Shown piece by piece: positions 1-5,583 of a stretch of 6,077 nt of DNA (position 1 is the first letter of the stretch; each line of letters starts with the position of its first letter). A program made the position numbers and the translations under genes. The notes under the pieces were generated by a model. That model was given only the letters and a program-made list of their open reading frames with translations, was not told the origin of the DNA and ran no database searches. This DNA is from Treponema sp. (GTDB lineage: Bacteria; Spirochaetota; Spirochaetia; Treponematales; Breznakiellaceae): positions 1 to 6,077 of the forward strand of contig JAISZE010000142.1 in assembly GCA_031269405.1 (NCBI GenBank), read 5' to 3'.

Positions 1-477
1 CTGGTGGCTGACTCCCTGGAACTCCGATTTATCAATTTTACCTTCCGCAGCCTTGCACGGGAAAAGAATATGGATCTAAAGGAAATTCTTGACCTGGCGG
101 CAAAAGACGATTCCTGGGACAGGGAAGTGGATACCAGGCAAGTAGAGCTGGCCAGGGAGGGGAGGGTGGGGGGGTGTGTGCTCGGTTCGCGCCTGGCTAT
201 CTGGATGCTCCCTGAAGCGGATTTGAAAGTGTACCTTACCGCTAGGCCCGAAACCAGGGCTGAACGAATCCGGAACCGCGAAGGGGGCAGTATTGAAAAA
301 ATCGCCGCCTTTACTGCTGAGCGGGACAGGCAGGACCGGGAACGGTATTTACGCATCTACGGCATTGACAATGACGATTTTGCTTTTGCGGATATTATTA
401 TTGATACTGACGATCTAAGCCCCTTCCGTATTTCCGGGAAGATCATAGAGCGACTCAGGGAAAAATTGGGCGGGTAA
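1..477 (+). CDS. cmk: Cytidylate kinase-like protein (archaeal-type CMP kinase), 5' partial
   Basis: The reading frame is open from the first base to a TAA at 475-477, so the gene starts before the window; the GTG at 4-6 is only an internal valine. The visible part resembles the NMP-binding, LID and C-terminal regions of the small archaeal-type CMP kinases, which phosphorylate CMP or dCMP with ATP in the cytoplasm. Recognisable pieces are the TFRSLA segment that follows the usual substrate-binding Arg, the GSRLAIWM strand-loop, the DLKVYLTA core strand followed by RAERI, and the late arginine-rich DRQDRERY helix leading into YGID. The P-loop must lie upstream and cannot be checked. The segment RVGGCVLGSR seems about three residues longer than I expect for the family and coincides with a G-rich run. 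The next gene starts 6 bases after the stop, suggesting one transcript. It could also be another member of the P-loop NMP kinase group. Confidence 0.8.
   Translation: MVADSLELRFINFTFRSLAREKNMDLKEILDLAAKDDSWDREVDTRQVELAREGRVGGCVLGSRLAIWMLPEADLKVYLTARPETRAERIRNREGGSIEKIAAFTAERDRQDRERYLRIYGIDNDDFAFADIIIDTDDLSPFRISGKIIERLREKLGG
155..174 (+). other. Potential G-quadruplex and G7 homopolymer inside the kinase gene
   Basis: Four G runs of 3, 4, 3 and 7 bases are separated by single bases (155-157, 159-162, 164-166, 168-174), which fits the classical intramolecular G-quadruplex pattern on the coding strand. The last run is a homopolymer of seven G within the coding frame, encoding the end of a valine codon and two glycines, so slippage there would shift the frame. 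Whether it folds or slips in the cell is not known. Confidence 0.6.
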
Positions 478-483
478 AGGCTT

Positions 484-1299
484 ATGGAAACAAAAGCCTT
501 CAGGACCGTCATTTATTCGTATTACCGGGACCATGCCAGGGATTTCTCTTGGCGGCGGGACACGGATCCCTGGGGTGTAGTGGTTTCGGAATTCATGCTC
601 CAACAGACCCAGACAGCTAGGGTGGAAATGTACTGGAAACGGTGGATGGAAAAATGGCCGAGCCCCGAAGATGTGCACAAAGCCTCCCTTGAAGAAGTCC
701 TCAGGGAGTGGAGCGGCCTGGGCTATAACCGCAGGGCGAGGAACCTTAAAGAATGCGCCGCTATCATCACTGAAGAACACAGGGGAAAGACGCCGTCAAC
801 GCCTGAAGAACTGATAAAACTCCCCGGCATAGGACCCTACACCGCAGGGGCAATAGCCTGCTTTGCCTATGATTACCCTGCGGTCTTTATTGAAACGAAT
901 ATACGGTCGGTTATGCTGCATTTCTTTTTCATTGAACAGGAAGGAATAAAGGACAGCGAAATTTTCCCTATTCTGGAAAGAGTCCTGGACCGGTCCGGCC
1001 CGAGGAAATGGTACTGGGCCCTTATGGACTACGGCGCGGAGCTTAAAAGACTTACCCCCAACCCGGGCCGCCGCAGCGCCCACTACAGCCGCCAGAGCGG
1101 TTTTAAAGGATCTTTCCGCCAGCTCAGGGGCAGCCTTATCCGCGCCCTGATTTCAAAAGGCCCCGCAGAAGCCGGAGAATTGATAAAACACCTTGATGTG
1201 GAAACCAGGGAAGAGGATTTTTACCGCGCTCTTGGAGCCCTCAAAAAGGAATCCATGGTGGCGGAAGAAGGGGGGATTTACAGGATAGATAAACATTAA
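484..1299 (+). CDS. mutY: MutY-like A/G-specific adenine glycosylase without Fe-S cluster (HhH-GPD family)
   Basis: This is a helix-hairpin-helix DNA glycosylase of the EndoIII/MutY superfamily; MutY enzymes remove adenine mispaired with 8-oxoguanine. The N-terminal half is clearly MutY-like: SEFMLQQTQT (35-44) with the expected catalytic Glu36, GLGYNRRARNL (78-88), and the hairpin LPGIGPYTAGA (113-123), which has Tyr119 where EndoIII has its catalytic Lys. Three departures stand out. The usual catalytic Asp of the DGNVxRV motif is a Glu in IETNIRSV (136-143). The four cluster cysteines are absent: after ALMDYGAELK the chain reads NPGRRSAHYSRQSGFKGS, and the protein's only cysteines are at 91 and 126. 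There is no C-terminal NUDIX-like 8-oxoG-recognition domain; residues about 212-268 look like a small winged helix. Length is 271 residues, against about 350 for E. coli MutY. ATG 484 follows AAAGG overlapping the previous stop. Substrate specificity is uncertain. Confidence 0.85.
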   Translation: METKAFRTVIYSYYRDHARDFSWRRDTDPWGVVVSEFMLQQTQTARVEMYWKRWMEKWPSPEDVHKASLEEVLREWSGLGYNRRARNLKECAAIITEEHRGKTPSTPEELIKLPGIGPYTAGAIACFAYDYPAVFIETNIRSVMLHFFFIEQEGIKDSEIFPILERVLDRSGPRKWYWALMDYGAELKRLTPNPGRRSAHYSRQSGFKGSFRQLRGSLIRALISKGPAEAGELIKHLDVETREEDFYRALGALKKESMVAEEGGIYRIDKH

Positions 1300-1303
1300 A
1301 CAT

Positions 1304-1375
1304 AGCGGCTGATCGGAGTCGAACCGACGTCTTCAGCTTGGAAGGCTGAGATAATAGCCGTTATATGACAGCCGC
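1304..1375 (-). tRNA. tRNA-Gly(TCC)
   Basis: Reading the minus strand, the acceptor stem GCGGCTG pairs with CAGCCGC and the discriminator base is T. The anticodon stem TCAGC/GCTGA encloses loop CTTCCAA, giving anticodon TCC (glycine, GGA/GGG codons). The T arm has stem GTCGG/CCGAT and loop TTCGACT. The total is 72 bases. The D arm is AT-rich with only about three clear pairs (ATA/TAT) and a large loop containing GG. CCA is not encoded; the bases after the discriminator are ATG. The gene lies only four bases from the stop of the converging glycosylase gene. Confidence 0.96.
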
Positions 1376-1418
1376 TTAAAACAAAACATTTTTTCTATAG
1401 TCCCGCTCCACCTAACCT

Positions 1419-1447
1419 ATATTAACAGAAAGCAGCAGGTTTGTCAA
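1419..1447 (-). promoter_or_regulatory. Sigma-70-type promoter of the tRNA-Gly gene
   Basis: On the minus strand a perfect TTGACA (1442-1447) is followed after 17 bases by TAATAT (1419-1424). Transcription would start near 1412, leaving a leader of about 36 bases before the tRNA 5' end. Perfect -35, ideal spacing and position directly upstream of a tRNA make this a strong candidate. It lies wholly between the DUF6675-like stop and the tRNA, so the tRNA need not depend on readthrough from the glycan genes. Confidence 0.75.
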
Positions 1448-1474
1448 TATCACGTATCATCACAAGCCTTTTGC

Positions 1475-2260
1475 CTACTGTATTTCCCTAATCCCCCCGC
1501 TAACCCAATCGATAAAAACCGTCAGGCGTTTGCCGATAGCAGAAGGAACATCAATTTTCGAGGCGATAAAATCGGAAACTTCAGCTCCCGCGATGCTGTA
1601 TACCAGCATACCTTCCGAAAGGGGTTCAAGGTAAAGCAGGGCGGAAAATTTTTCTTCTTTTATTACAGGAAAAAAAAGATAGGTAAAGCTTTTGAAATTG
1701 GTCAGGCTGTAGAGGAGGCCTCCGGGCTCGCGGGTGATGTCGGCGCGGTAATAGGAATTACCGAAATTGACGTCTTTCAGGCGGATATAGACGGATTCCG
1801 AAGCAGGGAGGGCCGCCGCCTGAGGGGGGTCGGGAATAGCGCCGGTGCGTCTGGCGCCTTCGAGCCTTGTGGCTTCCTCAAAAAGCGGGATTTCCGCGTT
1901 CCTGGTATGGGAACGGTAGAGCCGGCCCTTGAGATTCCGCACCTTGCCGAGGGCGTTATAGGCATCCAGAATAGTCAGGGGCCTCCCTGAATAGGGCACC
2001 ACCAAAAGGGATTCGGTAAGATAGGCGTTTTTCTGCATAATCCTGGAATGGAGGTCTATACCGGAACCAGGCGCGGGATTCAGCTCCAGAGTTTCTCCTT
2101 TTTCCAGGGATCTGATGATACCCCCTTCGGAAAAAACCATGTCCCGTTTTGCCGCCTCAAGGCCGGGAAAAATATCATCAAAACTCCGTGTCCATACAGG
2201 GGAAGCAGTAAACGAAACCAGCAGGGAAAATACCAAAACGTTTTTTTTCACAAGCGCCAT
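1475..2260 (-). CDS. Secreted protein of unknown function, DUF6675-like
   Basis: This 261-residue protein has an N-terminal signal peptide: MALVKK, then hydrophobic residues 8-19, with probable cleavage around 20-24. No lipobox cysteine is present, so it is likely a soluble periplasmic or exported protein. The middle part, LDAYNALGKVRNLKGRLYRS (98-117), and the later YSLTNFKSFTYLFFPVI (184-200) and LYLEPLSEGMLVYSIAG (209-225) agree with my recollection of DUF6675, an uncharacterised family found mainly in Treponema; I could not search to confirm. A low-complexity Pro/Ala linker lies at about 139-153. I chose ATG 2260: GGGAG ends 7 bases before it, whereas the TTG three bases upstream would have a spacing of only 4. 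The ATG overlaps the wbaP stop as TGATG, which implies translational coupling and hence a role linked to the WbaP product. The biochemical function is unknown. Confidence 0.8.
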   Translation of the reverse strand: MALVKKNVLVFSLLVSFTASPVWTRSFDDIFPGLEAAKRDMVFSEGGIIRSLEKGETLELNPAPGSGIDLHSRIMQKNAYLTESLLVVPYSGRPLTILDAYNALGKVRNLKGRLYRSHTRNAEIPLFEEATRLEGARRTGAIPDPPQAAALPASESVYIRLKDVNFGNSYYRADITREPGGLLYSLTNFKSFTYLFFPVIKEEKFSALLYLEPLSEGMLVYSIAGAEVSDFIASKIDVPSAIGKRLTVFIDWVSGGIREIQ

Positions 2261-2274
2261 CAATAAGCTCCCTT
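2260..2274 (-). promoter_or_regulatory. Coupled RBS and TGATG junction deciding the start of the DUF6675-like gene
   Basis: On the minus strand AAGGGAG (2268-2274) lies inside the last codons of wbaP, 7 bases before the ATG at 2260-2258. That ATG overlaps the wbaP TGA (2262-2260) in the string TGATG. This arrangement is the usual mark of stop-start re-initiation and favours ATG over the in-frame TTG at 2263-2261. Confidence 0.7.
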
Positions 2275-3702
2275 ACCTTTTAGGATTGCCCAAGGGGTGC
2301 GGTAGACGATCCAGAGATCCAGCCAGACGGACCAGCTCTGGAGGTAATAGGTATCGTAAGAGACCCGCTCGGCGTAATCCGTGTCCGAGCGGCCCGAGAC
2401 CTGCCAGAGCCCCGTAAGGCCGGGTTTGACCGAAAAGATGCGGTGGTAGTTTTCACCGTATTTTTCCATCTCCGCCTCTACCACCGGCCTGGGGCCGACC
2501 AGGCTCATCTCCCCTTTAAGGACGTTGATGATCTGGGGGAATTCGTCAAAACTGCTTCTCCTGAGAAACCTGCCAATCCCGGTAATCCTGGGATCGTTCT
2601 TGAGTTTATGGGACGCATCCCATTCTTCCTGAAACTTCGGATCCGAAGCCAGGAGATTTTCCAGCAGCCTGTCCGCGTCTTTTACCATAGAACGGAATTT
2701 ATAAGCTTTAAAATATTTCCCGTTCAGGCCCAGCCGCCTATGGCTGTAAAGTACCGGCCCCGGCGAACTGAGTTTGACCAGAAGGGCGATAACGAGCAGG
2801 AACGGAAGAATGACAACGCCGCCGCAGATGACGATAGCAAGATCCATAAAGCGCTTTATTGCCAGATTCCAGAACATCCTCAAGCGGTGGCTTGTAGCAA
2901 GCCCCAGTATACCGTCAAAATCCCGTACAGACATCCAGATATTGCTGATATTGAAAAAATCCGGAATAAGCACGTTATACCTGAAGGCCGATACCGAAAA
3001 ATTGATCAGCCTTGCCATCTCTTCCTGGTGCAGGTTAGGCATGGCTATAATTGCCATTTTGATATTGTAAAGCCTGACCAGTTCCGGCCCTGCCCAGAAG
3101 TCCTGTATTACCGGGACACCCCGGTATTCTTCCCCGCATTCAGAATTGTTGTCCAGGATCAGAACCGGAACGTATCCGGCTTTTTTACTGTTTATAAGGC
3201 GGTCAACCACCATCTGCCCGGTACTTCCGCTGCCGTAAACAACTGCGGGAATTCCCCCTAAGCGGGTCTTACCCAGGAAGGAATGTGTCAGATCCCGGCA
3301 TAGCATGAGGATAAGCATAGAGGAAACAAAGCTTACGATAAATGCCACCGAGATAGAGTCAAATTCCTGATCTTCGATGTACCGGGAAAAAATGATGCCT
3401 CCATGGGCCATAAGGGAACCAATGGTAAATCCGCGCAGTTCCTCGGCAGGAGCCAGGGAAACCCCGGGGTAGAGCTTCATTACATGGAAAAAAAGAATGA
3501 AAATAGGAAGGTAGGGCCAGTAAGTTACGAAAGACTTAAAATTGATGATGCTCAAGTCGTAGATGTTAACCCAGAAGAAACCAAAGCCGAAAGAAAACAT
3601 AATCCCTATAAAGTCTGAAATAATGAGGGTTGTGGCAGTCAGGGCGGAACTGGTCCGGCGGTATCTGGTACGGTACCAGCCGTCAAATTCGGCAAGGGTC
3701 AT
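2260..3702 (-). CDS. wbaP: WbaP-type undecaprenyl-phosphate sugar phosphotransferase (polyprenol phosphoglycosyl transferase)
   Basis: This 480-residue inner-membrane enzyme moves a sugar 1-phosphate from a UDP-sugar to undecaprenyl phosphate, the first committed step of O-antigen, capsule or exopolysaccharide assembly. The N-terminal region has about four hydrophobic segments (roughly 20-47, 62-77, 92-107, 117-134) and the stretch LYPGVSLAPAEELRG (77-91), typical of the WbaP branch. Residues about 148-265 form a Rossmann-like domain with the glycine motif YGSGSTG (156-162). The C-terminal sugar-transferase domain (about 278-480) has a hydrophobic re-entrant helix with Pro300, SSPGP (312-316), KFRSM (335-339), the DEFPQ motif whose Asp386-Glu387 match the superfamily catalytic pair, GPRP (403-406) and KPGLTGLWQVSGR (426-438). 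Length matches full-size WbaP, and nothing looks truncated. ATG 3702 is preceded by GGAG at a spacing of four. Galactose is the usual WbaP substrate, but the sugar cannot be read from sequence; glucose or an amino sugar is possible. Confidence 0.93.
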   Translation of the reverse strand: MTLAEFDGWYRTRYRRTSSALTATTLIISDFIGIMFSFGFGFFWVNIYDLSIINFKSFVTYWPYLPIFILFFHVMKLYPGVSLAPAEELRGFTIGSLMAHGGIIFSRYIEDQEFDSISVAFIVSFVSSMLILMLCRDLTHSFLGKTRLGGIPAVVYGSGSTGQMVVDRLINSKKAGYVPVLILDNNSECGEEYRGVPVIQDFWAGPELVRLYNIKMAIIAMPNLHQEEMARLINFSVSAFRYNVLIPDFFNISNIWMSVRDFDGILGLATSHRLRMFWNLAIKRFMDLAIVICGGVVILPFLLVIALLVKLSSPGPVLYSHRRLGLNGKYFKAYKFRSMVKDADRLLENLLASDPKFQEEWDASHKLKNDPRITGIGRFLRRSSFDEFPQIINVLKGEMSLVGPRPVVEAEMEKYGENYHRIFSVKPGLTGLWQVSGRSDTDYAERVSYDTYYLQSWSVWLDLWIVYRTPWAILKGKGAY

Positions 3703-3719
3703 ATATCTCCATATTTTAT

Positions 3720-3748
3720 ATAATGATAAAAAAACACAAAAAATTCAA
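3720..3748 (-). promoter_or_regulatory. Possible weak promoter in the 77-base gap upstream of wbaP
   Basis: On the minus strand TTGAAT (3743-3748) is separated by 17 bases from CATTAT (3720-3725), each matching four of six consensus positions, in a very T-rich stretch. It could give wbaP its own transcription. The AT-rich setting makes chance matches likely, and no strong terminator separates wbaP from the barrel gene upstream, so readthrough from 5441 is also possible. Confidence 0.3.
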
Positions 3749-3779
3749 GCTCTTAACAAACCGCCGCAAAGGGCTTTTT

Positions 3780-5441
3780 TCAGAACCATGGACGCAACCG
3801 GGCGGAAAAGGCCAGCTCAAAGCCCTGGGCCCTGCGGCCCAATTCGTGGTTCAGGTTGCTGATAAAGCGGTACCCGGGCTGAATCGAAAAATCAAGCCAC
3901 CTGAAAGGGGCCCATTCCCCCAACAGTTTTGCGGTGCAGGTATAAACCGGGACCCCCGTGGCCGGGGAAGTTACATCGTAAACCATGTGGGTAGGGCGGT
4001 AGGTGTCGTAAGGTATATCGTCATGGTCAAAAATGTCCAGCCCAGAACGTTCTCCCTGGGCCGAGACGGTAAACGAAAAGGATAGGGACCAGCGCCGTCC
4101 GGCATGAAAGCCTGCCCAGAAAATTCCGGCTATGGAATCGGGACCGAAAGGGGTGCCGGTCCAGTAGCGGAGCTTCATCCGGTCCATTTCCGGAACTTCC
4201 TTGTAAAAAGACCAGCGCTTGTCCCAGAGGACGTACATGTACGGGTAGGTGTATACCCCTTCAAAGCCGAACTGCCAGTAGCCTTTTTTTACCGGCGCCG
4301 AAACCTCCACCCCTCCTTGGAATGCCATGGCGTCAGGGGTAAGATCTTCTTCCCAATGGCTTTTTTCCACCCCCAACTGGAACTGGTCCATCGCATAAAG
4401 ACCGTAAAGCCGCAGGTATTTTACAGGCTGCCATTCTATCTTGACGCCCAGGTAGGAACCGATACGGGAACCTCCTGTAGGGTCATAGGTTGTATCCGCC
4501 CCGTCATCGTGCCCCAGATCTTCATTATAATCCGTATAGGTTTTATAGGCTTCATAACTGTGGAAAATGGTCAGGGGATTGAGAAACCGGAGTTCCAGGG
4601 GCGCGTTGACCATGACCCCTTCTGCGAAGGAAAGGGAAAAACTACGATGAGGCCGAATCTGGAGATAATGCATGTATTGGTACTTATTGACTTCATACTG
4701 CATGACCTCTGCGGTGTATCTCAGCGCCGGGGAGTAAAGGGAAAACTGGGCGTAAATGACGCGTTCCAGGTATTCCGAAAGAACGACGCTCCCTGTTTTG
4801 GTACGGCCGAAAAAATCCTCCCCCTGGCCGATAGCGAAACTGATTCCCGAAGCCTCTCCAAAAGGGATGCCCGCGCTGAGGTAGGACCGTTTGGGAAAAT
4901 GAATATCGAACTGGGAAACCGGATCCAGGGGTATGTTGGTATAGTTGTTGTGAAGAGCCGCAGCGTATTCATTTTGACCCAGGTTGAGCTCCATTTCGGC
5001 AGTCACCCAGGGGCCCAGGGAAAGGCTCACAGGGAAGAGGAACAGGGGGCGCCGGTAATGGCGGTCCCAAATCCAGGAGGTGTCTTCGGCGGTCTTAAAA
5101 TAAGCTTCAGGCTGAAAGGCGGGCTCGAAATCGACCGAAACAGCATCGGATCCATAGGTGATCCACCACGGGGAATCCAGGTATTCCCTGAGATCCGCGT
5201 AGATTTCCTTCCCTGTTGTAGAAAGACTTTCCCCGTCAATTTCGGAAAGAAACCGTTTCGCTTGGGCTACCGTCAGGGAAGAATCGGCCAGCAACACCTT
5301 CCCCTGTTCCCGGGAAAGTATGCCCAGAGCCTCATAAGCCCAGTCGCCGCTGTAAAGGATTTTCTGTTCAGGAAGGGAAAACGCTGCGGCTGCTGTAAAA
5401 AGAAAAAAGAAAAAACCTGTTGTTCTGATGAATCTTTCCAT
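3780..5441 (-). CDS. Outer-membrane beta-barrel protein, possibly Wzi-like (capsule assembly)
   Basis: This 553-residue exported protein has a signal peptide: MERFIRTTG, then FFFFLFTAAAAF, with cleavage near residue 22-24. A short helical segment follows (about 32-88, DWAYEALGILSREQG through REYL). From about residue 95 the chain is built of alternating hydrophobic/polar strands rich in Tyr, Trp, Phe and Gly, separated by polar Asp/Asn turns, and it ends in RLRPWF. A terminal Phe after an alternating strand is the usual BAM-recognised signal of outer-membrane barrels. The helical start, the SYLSAGIPFGEASGISFAIGQ and EDFFGRTKTG segments and LRFLNPLTIFHS (284-295) recall capsule-anchoring Wzi-type barrels, but this is a fold-level impression. 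A long open frame on the opposite strand is a coding shadow. No Shine-Dalgarno sequence precedes ATG 5441, although no better start is visible. It lies 77 bases upstream of wbaP in the same direction, consistent with a surface-glycan role. Confidence 0.85.
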   Translation of the reverse strand: MERFIRTTGFFFFLFTAAAAFSLPEQKILYSGDWAYEALGILSREQGKVLLADSSLTVAQAKRFLSEIDGESLSTTGKEIYADLREYLDSPWWITYGSDAVSVDFEPAFQPEAYFKTAEDTSWIWDRHYRRPLFLFPVSLSLGPWVTAEMELNLGQNEYAAALHNNYTNIPLDPVSQFDIHFPKRSYLSAGIPFGEASGISFAIGQGEDFFGRTKTGSVVLSEYLERVIYAQFSLYSPALRYTAEVMQYEVNKYQYMHYLQIRPHRSFSLSFAEGVMVNAPLELRFLNPLTIFHSYEAYKTYTDYNEDLGHDDGADTTYDPTGGSRIGSYLGVKIEWQPVKYLRLYGLYAMDQFQLGVEKSHWEEDLTPDAMAFQGGVEVSAPVKKGYWQFGFEGVYTYPYMYVLWDKRWSFYKEVPEMDRMKLRYWTGTPFGPDSIAGIFWAGFHAGRRWSLSFSFTVSAQGERSGLDIFDHDDIPYDTYRPTHMVYDVTSPATGVPVYTCTAKLLGEWAPFRWLDFSIQPGYRFISNLNHELGRRAQGFELAFSARLRPWF

Positions 5442-5452
5442 AGAATTAACGC

Positions 5453-5481
5453 TTGATCTATTTTATAGAATAAAGTATACT
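5453..5481 (+). promoter_or_regulatory. Sigma-70-type promoter for the rightward exported-protein gene
   Basis: TTGATC (5453-5458) and TATACT (5476-5481) are separated by exactly 17 bases. The -10 matches five of six consensus positions and the -35 four of six. Transcription would start near 5488, giving a leader of about 96 bases before ATG 5584. The -10 lies in the centre of the palindrome at 5463-5492. Confidence 0.65.
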
Positions 5482-5492
5482 GTATTCTATAA
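5463..5492. promoter_or_regulatory. Near-perfect 30-base palindrome, candidate operator of the divergent pair
   Basis: The arms TTATAGAATA (5463-5472) and TATTCTATAA (5483-5492) are exact reverse complements. Between them sits the perfect palindrome AGTATACT (5474-5481), with the same centre at 5477/5478. Only the pair 5473/5482 (A and G) breaks the symmetry. The element spans the -10 region usable in both directions between two divergent genes, so a dimeric regulator bound here would block or govern both promoters. A terminator role is unlikely, since neither gene ends here. The regulator itself is not in the window. Confidence 0.7.
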
Positions 5493-5501
5493 GAAAGTCC
5501 A
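5474..5501 (-). promoter_or_regulatory. Candidate leftward promoter sharing the central -10
   Basis: On the minus strand TGGACT (5496-5501) precedes TATACT (5474-5479) by 16 bases; the -10 matches five of six positions and the -35 four of six. Because AGTATACT is a palindrome, this -10 overlaps the rightward one almost fully. Transcription would start near 5467, leaving a leader of about 26 bases to ATG 5441. The weaker -35 and short spacer make it less certain than the rightward promoter. Confidence 0.45.
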
Positions 5502-5583
5502 GTAAGATTAATAATTAAAACAAAGAATGAGAATATGATTAGCACGATGGAATAGGACAGAAAGGCGTTAACAGGGGGTTTCA

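Noticed and set aside
415..780. A 121-codon minus-strand open frame across the kinase-glycosylase junction.
   Set aside because: It is antisense to the conserved MutY motifs and is a coding shadow.
2261..2263. TTG as the start of the DUF6675-like gene, three bases upstream of the ATG.
   Set aside because: Spacing to GGGAG is only four bases, against seven for the ATG, and the TGATG overlap favours the ATG.
2443..3261. A 272-codon plus-strand open frame inside wbaP.
   Set aside because: It lies wholly within a gene with clear family motifs, and its product has no plausible domain content.
3745..3780. A possible Rho-independent terminator after the barrel gene (AAGC and GCTT segments near T-rich sequence on the minus strand).
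   Set aside because: Only about four contiguous pairs form, with a long GC-rich loop, so it is too weak to call.
4104..5456. A 450-codon open frame on the plus strand, antisense to the barrel gene.
   Set aside because: The opposite-strand gene has a signal peptide, alternating barrel strands and a terminal Phe. The plus-strand product has no recognisable domain, is basic and irregular, and starts without a ribosome site. The opening is best explained by codon bias.
5534..5556. A very short ATG-to-TAG frame in the leader of the rightward gene, as a possible leader peptide.
   Set aside because: It has six codons and no ribosome site, and a chance occurrence in AT-rich sequence is likely.
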